A DNA stretch of 5,303 nucleotides. Origin: SAR116 cluster bacterium. GTDB lineage: Bacteria; Pseudomonadota; Alphaproteobacteria; Puniceispirillales; GCA-002684695. Where the stretch lies: contig NYVQ01000004.1 in the NCBI GenBank assembly GCA_002684695.1, positions 1 to 5,303 on the forward strand, in the 5' to 3' direction. Below are positions 1-5,303 of this stretch, in pieces; the first letter of the stretch is position 1; every line of letters begins with the position of its first letter. The notes under the pieces are model-generated. The model did no database searches. It was not told where the DNA came from and saw only the letters and a program-made list of their open reading frames with translations. The position numbers were made by a program, and so were the translations under genes.

Positions 1-1324
1 AGATGTTAATGATGCTGTTCTATCAGGAAGAAAAACCTATGAAAGAGGGGATTGGTCTAATATGCCCCCTATTAATAGAAAAAAAATAATGCTCAAAATT
101 GCTGAATTGATTGAAAAAAATATGCTTGAACTTGCTGTTTTAGGAGCAAGAGATAATGGAACAGAAATTAATATGGCTCTTAAAGCAGAGCCTGGATCTG
201 CAGCTGGAACTTTTAGGTATTATGCTGAAGCAATTGATAAAATTTATGGCGAAATCTCTAATACCTCAAATAACTTCCTTGGTCTAATTCACAAAGAACC
301 CGTAGGAGTAGTAGCTGCGATTGTTCCATGGAATTTCCCTCTAATGATAGGCGCATGGAAAATAGCTCCAGCTCTAGCTATGGGCAACTCTGTTGTTATT
401 AAACCCTCAGAAGCAGCATCCTTATCACTTTTAAAATTAGGTGAAATATGTCTTGAAGCAGGATTGCCTCCGGGGACCTTAAATATTGTTACTGGAAATG
501 GAAGAATTACAGGTCAAGCACTTGCTTTACATATGGATGTGGACGTATTGACATTTACAGGCTCTGGAACAACTGGGAGAAAGCTTTTAGAATATTCAGC
601 TCAATCAAATATGAAAAAAATATACCAGGAGCTTGGGGGCAAATCACCCAACATTGTTTTTGCTGATACAGAAAATTTAGAGGAAGCAGCTAAAGTTTCT
701 ACTATGGGAATATTTCGAAATTCAGGTGAAGTTTGTGTTGCTGGTTCACGTTTGTTAGTTGAGAAAGAAATCCATAATGAGTTTTTAAGTATGGTTTATA
801 AATTTACTAAAAATTTAAAAATTGGTGATCCATTAGACTTAAATAATGATATTGGAGCAATTAACTCTCTAAGCCAATTAAAATCTGATCTTGATTTTGT
901 TGAAAAAGCAAAATCTGAAGGTGGGAAGATTGAAATTGGTGGGAATAGAGTTCTTGAAGATAGCGGTGGATTTTATATGGAGCCAACAATTATCTCATCT
1001 GTAAAACAAGATACAACTATTTTTCAAAATGAAGTATTTGGACCTGTGTTAACAGTTACGCCTTTTGAGAATGAAAATGATGCAGTTGAACTTTCAAATG
1101 CTACTGCTTTTGGACTTGCCTCAGGACTATGGACATCTAATCTTTCTAAAGCTCATAGAATGATAAGGAAAATAAAGGCTGGTACAGTTTTTGTTAACAC
1201 GTATGGGGGTTCGGATAATACTTTACCTCTTACAGGAGTGAAGCAATCTGGTAATGGTTCAGATAAATCACTTCACGCCCTTGATAAGTTTACTGATCTC
1301 AAATCAGTTTGGATGAAATTATAA
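1..1324 (+). CDS. PuuC-like NAD-dependent aldehyde dehydrogenase, 5' end outside the window
   Basis: The enzyme likely oxidises an aldehyde to the carboxylate in the cytoplasm. In PuuC the substrate is gamma-glutamyl-gamma-aminobutyraldehyde. The frame is open from base 2 and gives 440 residues before TAA. The first visible residues, DVNDAVLSGRKTYERGDWS, are ordinary ALDH N-terminal sequence, so the ATG at 62 is internal and roughly 55-60 residues lie upstream (PuuC has about 495). Counting from base 2: PWNFP at 109-113 with the oxyanion Asn111; IKPSE at 133-137, where the Glu suggests NAD preference; FTGSGTTG at 185-192; general base Glu210 in ELGGKS; catalytic Cys245 in GEVCVAGSR; Glu344 in NEVFGP. 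YYAEAIDKIYGE and the tail KQSGNGSDKSLHALDKFTDL closely resemble E. coli PuuC as I remember it. The aminotransferase follows after 24 bases and is probably co-transcribed. The ALDH family is certain; the PuuC-type substrate is inferred. Confidence 0.93.
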   Translation, partial: DVNDAVLSGRKTYERGDWSNMPPINRKKIMLKIAELIEKNMLELAVLGARDNGTEINMALKAEPGSAAGTFRYYAEAIDKIYGEISNTSNNFLGLIHKEPVGVVAAIVPWNFPLMIGAWKIAPALAMGNSVVIKPSEAASLSLLKLGEICLEAGLPPGTLNIVTGNGRITGQALALHMDVDVLTFTGSGTTGRKLLEYSAQSNMKKIYQELGGKSPNIVFADTENLEEAAKVSTMGIFRNSGEVCVAGSRLLVEKEIHNEFLSMVYKFTKNLKIGDPLDLNNDIGAINSLSQLKSDLDFVEKAKSEGGKIEIGGNRVLEDSGGFYMEPTIISSVKQDTTIFQNEVFGPVLTVTPFENENDAVELSNATAFGLASGLWTSNLSKAHRMIRKIKAGTVFVNTYGGSDNTLPLTGVKQSGNGSDKSLHALDKFTDLKSVWMKL

Positions 1325-1339
1325 GTTTTGAAAATTATT

Positions 1340-1343
1340 GGAG
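1340..1343 (+). promoter_or_regulatory. Ribosome binding site GGAG that decides the aminotransferase start
   Basis: GGAG lies 5 bases before the ATG at 1349, inside the 24-base spacer after the aldehyde dehydrogenase stop. An in-frame TTG at 1328 would add seven residues, but it has no purine-rich motif ahead of it and sits only 3 bases after the upstream stop. The ATG start is therefore preferred. I see no promoter-like sequence in this spacer, which fits translation from a shared mRNA. Confidence 0.7.
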
Positions 1344-1348
1344 TTAAT

Positions 1349-2698
1349 ATGCAACATGAAAATTTTTTAAGAGAGAACAATGCTAGACATTTCTGGCATC
1401 CTATGGCCCATCCAGCTGAGATGCTAGAAACACCTCCAATGATTATTTCTAAAGCTGAAAATGTTGAGGTTCATAATATTGATGGTCAAGTTATGCTTGA
1501 TGCTGTAGGTGGATTATGGAATGTAAATTTAGGATATAGTTGTGAACCAATAAAAAAAGCAATACATGATCAACTCCATCAAATGCCCTACTGCAATACT
1601 TTTAGAGGTATAACCAACGATAAAGCTATTGAATTATCTTATAAACTTAAGGAGTGGTTCCATGCTGATGGAATGGAAAAAGTTTTTTTTACACAAGGTG
1701 GTTCAGATTCAATTGATACTGCAATGCGATTGGTAAGACAATATTGGAAGGTTAAAGGCAAAATAGATAAAATAAAATTCATATCTTTAAGTAAAGGTTA
1801 TCACGGAACTCATTATGGAGGGGCGTCACTCTGTGGAGATCCAAGGTTTAGAAGAAATTATGAACCTGGTGTACCAGGAATTTTTCATATACCTGCTCCA
1901 TACACATATCGAAATCCATTTGATGAAAGTAATCCAGAAGAGCTCACAAAAAAATGTATTCAAAGTCTTGAGGCATTAATATCTAGTCAAGGTGCGGACA
2001 CCATTGCCGCATTTGTTATGGAACCAATTATCGGTTCAGGTGGAGTTATAGTGCCTCATGAGAGTTTCATGCAAAAAGTGAGAAAAATTTGTGATGATAA
2101 TGAAATATTATTGATCGCTGATGAAGTTATCTGTGCTTTTGGAAGAACAGGAGAGTGGACAGGATCAAGATTATGGGGTGTTAAACCTGATATTATGACA
2201 ATTGCAAAGGCATTAACAGGTGGATACTTTCCAATGGGCGCAACATTAATGTCTGAAGAAATTTCAGAAACTATTGAAAAAAATAATAATGCCTTGGGAA
2301 TGCTTGGACATGGATACACAAACTCTGGGAATCCTGTTGGTGCTGCAGCAGCAATCGCAGCTCTTGATGAGACAAATAAATTAAATTTAGCATCTAATGC
2401 AAAAACTAGAGGATCTGAATTACTCATGGGTTTTAATCAATTAAAAAATAAGCATAGAACTATTGGAGATGTAAGGGGCAAGGGTCTAATGGCTGCTATT
2501 GAATTAGTAGAAGACCCTGAAACAAAGAAACCCGCCTCAAAGGACGTTGTTGCAAAGATTTATAAAACTATTTGTGACGAAGGTGTTTTGGTCAGAGCCT
2601 CAGGAAATAACTTTATCATTTCACCATCTTTAATAATCACAAAAGACCATGTTCAAAAAATTGTTTCAGCAATTGATAAAGGATTTTCAATTATTTAG
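1349..2698 (+). CDS. Class III (omega) PLP-dependent aminotransferase, SpuC/Tpa-like
   Basis: The 449-residue protein has the usual length for cytosolic fold-type I omega-transaminases, which move an amino group from an omega-amino acid or diamine to pyruvate or another keto acid. Numbering from the ATG: substrate-pocket segment GGLWNVNLGY at 54-63; PLP phosphate region FFTQGGSDS near 113-121; GYHG at 150-153 with Tyr151 to stack on PLP; ADEVICAFGRTG at 257-268 with Asp258 for the pyridine nitrogen; Schiff-base Lys287 in IAKALTGGYFPMG; HGYTNSGNPV at 321-330; C-terminal VRASGNNFIISPSL with a likely substrate-carboxylate Arg416. The layout resembles putrescine-pyruvate (SpuC) and taurine- or beta-alanine-pyruvate aminotransferases. 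The N-terminal HFWHPMAHP recalls a subgroup I associate with marine alphaproteobacteria. It follows the aldehyde dehydrogenase closely and converges with the GMC gene. The fold and chemistry are sure, but the amine donor is not; such genes are often labelled only 'aspartate aminotransferase family'. Confidence 0.93.
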   Translation: MQHENFLRENNARHFWHPMAHPAEMLETPPMIISKAENVEVHNIDGQVMLDAVGGLWNVNLGYSCEPIKKAIHDQLHQMPYCNTFRGITNDKAIELSYKLKEWFHADGMEKVFFTQGGSDSIDTAMRLVRQYWKVKGKIDKIKFISLSKGYHGTHYGGASLCGDPRFRRNYEPGVPGIFHIPAPYTYRNPFDESNPEELTKKCIQSLEALISSQGADTIAAFVMEPIIGSGGVIVPHESFMQKVRKICDDNEILLIADEVICAFGRTGEWTGSRLWGVKPDIMTIAKALTGGYFPMGATLMSEEISETIEKNNNALGMLGHGYTNSGNPVGAAAAIAALDETNKLNLASNAKTRGSELLMGFNQLKNKHRTIGDVRGKGLMAAIELVEDPETKKPASKDVVAKIYKTICDEGVLVRASGNNFIISPSLIITKDHVQKIVSAIDKGFSII

Positions 2699-2703
2699 TC
2701 TAA

Positions 2704-2717
2704 AGATAAATTTATCT
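2704..2717. terminator. 14-base palindrome at a convergent gene junction, possible weak bidirectional terminator
   Basis: AGATAAATTTATCT is perfectly self-complementary. It sits between the aminotransferase stop (2696-2698) and the GMC stop (2712-2714 on the other strand), and overlaps the latter. As RNA it could form a 5 bp stem with an AAUU loop. The minus-strand transcript could add a G-U and an A-U pair. There is no GC-rich stem and no long U tract, so it is not a classic intrinsic terminator. Its position is the main argument, and chance palindromes are common in AT-rich DNA. Confidence 0.25.
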
Positions 2718-4304
2718 CTTTCCTAAAATATAATCAGCGCCTTTCTCAGCAATCATTATTACTGTAGCATTTGTATTTCCTCTTATGATTTTTGGCATAA
2801 CTGAAGCGTCAATAACTCTTAAATTTGTTATTGATTTAACTTTAAGGTTTGAATTTAAAACACCTTTATCACCCATACAACAAGTGCCTGAAGCATGGTA
2901 GCCTAAAAAACTATTACTTTTTATAAAATCCTTAATTTGAATGTCATTTAGTTTGCTAGTTGGGTTGTTTAAAATATATTTAGAAATGGGTTTTGAAGAC
3001 ATTATTTGCGAGAGTTTTTTTAATGCTTTAACCATGTTTGTTAAATCCTTTTCACTTGCCCATAAAGAATGTTCAATTATTGGTGGGCGCTGAGGATCTT
3101 TTGAACTTATATTAACCCTGCCCTTAGTTTCAGGATTAAGAATACACGTTCCTGTTAATATCGCAGGATAATCTGGTAAATGGAACTTAGACAATGGTGA
3201 ATAATGATATGAAAAAGGAGAAAAATGAACTTGTGCATTTGGTCGGTCAAGTATCTTATTTGTGTTAAAAAATGCACAGCATGTTGCTGCAGGTGTACTT
3301 ATTGGTCCACTACCATTAAATAACCAATTTAAACCGTGTTTTACAATTTTATTGAATCTAAACTCTGTATTATAAGTTGAAATATTTACAGGGTATTCAC
3401 TATAGACACCTGGATGATCCTGAAGGTTTTCTCCTACTGCTTTATTATTAACTTCAACCTTAATATCATTTTTTTTTAAAAGTGAAGCATCTCCAATTCC
3501 AGATCTTTGTAGTATCATTGGACTCCCAATTGAACCAGCAGATAAGATTACTTCTCCCTTAGAAATAAAATTTTTAGAAATATTTTTATCAACAATATTG
3601 ATACCAATAACTTTACTGTCTTTAATAATTAATTTGTTAATTAAAACACCTGAAATAACTTTCAGATTTGATCTTTTAATTATTGGTTTCAAAAAAGCAG
3701 ATGATGTATTTTGTCTAAGACCTTTTTTTTGAAAAGCTTGCACTTTACCTGCACCAGTCTGCGATATTCCATTAAAATCATTATTTTTAGGTAAACCAAA
3801 ACTAACAGATGCATCTATAAAAGCTTCATTAAGCAAATGGTTAGATTTTAAATTTGATATATTGAGCGGACCATTTTGAGAATGATAATTTGAATTTGTT
3901 TCTTCATTATTTTCTGATTTTAGAAAAAATTTTAAAACATCCTCAAAGTTCCAACCGTCAACTCCATAGTTTTTCCATTCATTAAAATCATCTTTTTGAC
4001 CACGTATATAAATCATACCATTTAGTGAGCTACCTCCTCCCCAAACCTTACCAGCGGGCCAAATAGATCTTACGTTATTTCTAGTTTTATCAGGCTGTGC
4101 TTGATAACACCAATCAAACTCTTTTTTTCCAAAAACATATGGTTGCAATGCGGGAACTTTGATTTTTATAGATCGATCAGAATATCCAGCTTCTAATAAA
4201 AGAACTCTATTATTTTTTACAGCAGACAGTCTGTTAGCTAAAACACATCCTGCCGTACCTGCACCCAAGATTATATAGTCCCATTCAACTTTTTCTAATG
4301 ACAT
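2712..4304 (-). CDS. GMC-family FAD-dependent oxidoreductase (choline/alcohol dehydrogenase-like)
   Basis: The complete 530-residue protein is of typical bacterial GMC length and has no signal peptide or membrane segment. The family uses FAD to oxidise CH-OH groups to aldehydes; BetA acts on choline. Visible motifs are: the Rossmann loop GAGTAG at 14-19 and LLLEAG at 35-40 for the ADP part of FAD; the first GMC signature around GKVWGGGSSLNGMIYIRG at 85-102; the second signature GSIGSPMILQRSGIG at 257-271; GENLQDHPG at 291-299; active-site His470 in GYHASGTCCMG; and the paired Asn residue in GNTNATVIMIAEK (509-521). The ATG places the FAD strand at residues 8-13, as expected; only a weak TAAG precedes it. 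The gene is divergent from the glutamine-synthetase-like gene and convergent with the aminotransferase. I infer that it oxidises an amine-derived alcohol, or replaces the PuuB-type oxidase in this locus. The family is certain; the substrate is unknown. Several 8-9 base T runs occur but the frame is intact. Confidence 0.95.
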   Translation of the reverse strand: MSLEKVEWDYIILGAGTAGCVLANRLSAVKNNRVLLLEAGYSDRSIKIKVPALQPYVFGKKEFDWCYQAQPDKTRNNVRSIWPAGKVWGGGSSLNGMIYIRGQKDDFNEWKNYGVDGWNFEDVLKFFLKSENNEETNSNYHSQNGPLNISNLKSNHLLNEAFIDASVSFGLPKNNDFNGISQTGAGKVQAFQKKGLRQNTSSAFLKPIIKRSNLKVISGVLINKLIIKDSKVIGINIVDKNISKNFISKGEVILSAGSIGSPMILQRSGIGDASLLKKNDIKVEVNNKAVGENLQDHPGVYSEYPVNISTYNTEFRFNKIVKHGLNWLFNGSGPISTPAATCCAFFNTNKILDRPNAQVHFSPFSYHYSPLSKFHLPDYPAILTGTCILNPETKGRVNISSKDPQRPPIIEHSLWASEKDLTNMVKALKKLSQIMSSKPISKYILNNPTSKLNDIQIKDFIKSNSFLGYHASGTCCMGDKGVLNSNLKVKSITNLRVIDASVMPKIIRGNTNATVIMIAEKGADYILGKR

Positions 4305-4325
4305 TTGATCTTACTTGATTAAATA

Positions 4326-4355
4326 TTAAAATGTTTATGATTAGGATAGTATAAT
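4326..4355 (+). promoter_or_regulatory. Sigma-70-type promoter for the glutamine-synthetase-like gene
   Basis: The -10 hexamer TATAAT at 4350-4355 matches the consensus exactly. A -35 candidate, TTAAAA at 4326-4331, matches 4 of 6 positions with an 18-base spacer. Transcription would start near 4361-4363, giving a leader of about 24 bases to the ATG at 4386. The -10 is persuasive by position; the -35 is weak and could arise by chance in this AT-rich DNA. Confidence 0.5.
4348..4353 (-). promoter_or_regulatory. Possible -10 box for the GMC gene, overlapping the opposing promoter
   Basis: Read on the minus strand, these bases are TATACT, a 5 of 6 match to the -10 consensus. Transcription would begin near 4341, about 36 bases before the GMC start codon. 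No good -35 lies at the usual distance. The box overlaps the plus-strand TATAAT, so the two promoters could not be occupied at once if both are real. Confidence 0.25.
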
Positions 4356-4385
4356 TACAATTTAAAAAAAATAATAGATAATGAT

Positions 4386-5303
4386 ATGCTGGATAATATA
4401 AACTCACTTCTTGAAGAAAATAAAAAATTAAAGTTTGTTTCAGTTTGTTTTGTTGACCCTCTTGGCCAACTTAGAAGTAAGCTAGTGAATGTGAATAAAG
4501 TCAAAAATTCAATTGAAAAAGACGGCACTGGATTTACAATTGCATTACCTTCTCTGGCTTTAGGATATTGCGATACACAGATAGAGATTTCAGGCTTTTC
4601 GTCATTAAAAGATAGTTTTGGAGATATTGCAGCAAAAATTGATGTTAGTAGTTTTAGAATTTTACCCTGGGCGGATGAAAGCCAAAACTTATTATGTTTT
4701 CTTGAACTTGAAAATGAATATTCTAACTTTTGCAGTAGAAGTATACTAAAGAAAATTTTAAAAGAGAATAATAGTAAAAATGTATTTCCTCGATTTGGTA
4801 TTGAACTAGAGTTTACACTTTTAGATGAAAGTTCAGGCTCAATTATTGAAAAAAATTTTAATAACCTTGAAACATCTACTAAAGGCAGCTCTTACAATTT
4901 ATTGCAAAGACAAAATTCCCAAAGTGAACTTTATAATGATTTTGTTAATAATTCAAAAAAAATGAATATAGAAGTTGAATCTTGGCATGAGGAAATGGGA
5001 GCTGGCTTTATGGAAGTTGCATTATTATCTGGCAAAGGGATCAAAACAGCTGATGATACAATTTTAATTAAGCATCTAATTAAGCAGACAGCATTACGCC
5101 ATGGCAAATTAGCAACATTCATGGCAAGGTGGAGTAATTCAGCAGACGGACAAAGTGGACATGTTCACATTTCAATAGAAAATGAAAATAAAGAAAATAT
5201 TTTTACAAATAATAAATTAGATTTGGAGCATTTTATTTTTGGCCTACAAAAATTTACACCTGAATTAATGCTTTTATTTGCTCACAATTCTAATTCATAT
5301 AAA
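4386..5303 (+). CDS. Glutamine synthetase-like gamma-glutamyl-amine ligase (PuuA-like), 3' end outside the window
   Basis: 306 codons are open to the right edge, about two thirds of a family protein of some 450 residues. Glutamine synthetase homologues use ATP to join glutamate through its gamma-carboxyl to ammonia or, in PuuA-type enzymes, to an amine. The beta-grasp N-terminal domain is seen at roughly 15-100, with FVDPLGQLRSK around Asp24 and ending in LPWAD. The catalytic domain follows: FGIELEF with metal-site Glu140 and Glu142, HEEMGAGFMEVAL with Glu203 and Glu210, GQSGHVHIS at 255-263 with His259, and NSNSYK at 301-306 matching the family NVNSYK motif. The ATG at 4386 is the only ATG after an in-frame stop at 4347; an ATG at 4381 is in another frame and stops after six codons. 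No Shine-Dalgarno is evident. Neighbours and the divergence from housekeeping GlnA motifs favour an amine substrate over ammonia. The arginine-rich C-terminal part needed to judge activity is not visible. Confidence 0.9.
   Translation, partial: MLDNINSLLEENKKLKFVSVCFVDPLGQLRSKLVNVNKVKNSIEKDGTGFTIALPSLALGYCDTQIEISGFSSLKDSFGDIAAKIDVSSFRILPWADESQNLLCFLELENEYSNFCSRSILKKILKENNSKNVFPRFGIELEFTLLDESSGSIIEKNFNNLETSTKGSSYNLLQRQNSQSELYNDFVNNSKKMNIEVESWHEEMGAGFMEVALLSGKGIKTADDTILIKHLIKQTALRHGKLATFMARWSNSADGQSGHVHISIENENKENIFTNNKLDLEHFIFGLQKFTPELMLLFAHNSNSYK

Larger units (their letters stand above)
4305..4385. promoter_or_regulatory. Divergent intergenic region between the GMC and glutamine-synthetase-like genes
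   Basis: These 81 very AT-rich bases separate two divergent start codons, so both genes should be transcribed from here. This is the only spacer in the window with room for full promoters. It holds a perfect TATAAT on the plus strand and an overlapping TATACT on the minus strand. I found no convincing long inverted repeat that would mark an operator, and no riboswitch-like structure. Confidence 0.65.

Noticed and set aside
1683..1690. A run of eight T within the aminotransferase as a possible frameshift or programmed slippage site
   Set aside because: The frame continues through it into the conserved VFFTQGGSDS motif, so no frameshift is needed. Such runs are frequent in AT-rich genomes; another run of nine T at 3469-3477 lies in the intact GMC gene.
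2056..2427. A 123-codon open frame on the minus strand
   Set aside because: It lies wholly inside the aminotransferase, antisense to its conserved PLP-binding lysine region, and its translation shows no recognisable domain. It is a shadow frame.
2671..2692. An inverted repeat AATTGA/TCAATT near the end of the aminotransferase as a terminator
   Set aside because: The stem is only 6 AT-rich pairs with a 10-base loop, it lies inside coding sequence, and no U tract follows.
4931..5122. A 63-codon open frame on the minus strand
   Set aside because: It is antisense to well-conserved parts of the glutamine-synthetase-like gene and has no ribosome binding site or domain, so it is a chance frame.
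1..5303. Mobile elements, CRISPR repeats, tRNA genes or signs of recent transfer
   Set aside because: I saw no tandem or regularly spaced repeats, no transposase or integrase motifs and no cloverleaf. Base composition looks even across all four genes.
4386..5303. Reading this gene as N-methylglutamate-pathway GMA synthetase
   Set aside because: No mgs or mgd (glutamate synthase-like or sarcosine oxidase-like) subunit genes are in the window, and the PuuC-like, aminotransferase and GMC neighbours fit other amines better. It remains possible if such genes lie to the right.

Overview
This is a strongly AT-rich, densely coding bacterial window from an accessory catabolic locus. It holds four genes that look like parts of an amine or polyamine degradation module. 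The low GC content, very short spacers and protein flavour suggest a streamlined marine proteobacterium. An alphaproteobacterium of SAR11, HIMB59 or SAR116 type is my best guess, but this is inference from composition and remembered family resemblance, not from a marker gene.

Layout. Positions 1-1324 (+) carry most of an aldehyde dehydrogenase related to PuuC (gamma-glutamyl-gamma-aminobutyraldehyde dehydrogenase). Its reading frame is open to the left edge, so its true start lies outside the window. It is followed after 24 bases by a class III PLP-dependent aminotransferase at 1349-2698 (+), whose start is best placed at an ATG with a GGAG ribosome binding site. That pair converges on a GMC-family FAD oxidoreductase at 2712-4304 (-), with only 13 bases between the stop codons and a 14-base palindrome at the junction. 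The GMC gene is divergent from a glutamine-synthetase-like gene starting at ATG 4386 (+), which runs off the right edge. The 81-base divergent spacer holds a perfect TATAAT box and is the only evident promoter region.

How the genes may work together. A glutamine-synthetase homologue that gamma-glutamylates an amine, an FAD oxidoreductase, a PuuC-like aldehyde dehydrogenase and an omega-aminotransferase match the steps of a gamma-glutamylation route for putrescine or another primary amine. The odd element is the oxidoreductase. The Puu pathway uses an amine oxidase (PuuB, DAO fold), whereas GMC enzymes usually oxidise alcohols. The set could therefore serve a gamma-glutamylated amino alcohol such as ethanolamine or alaninol, with aldehyde dehydrogenase next. 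This is inference.

I saw no tRNA, rRNA, CRISPR array, insertion sequence or phage gene. All four reading frames are intact within the window.
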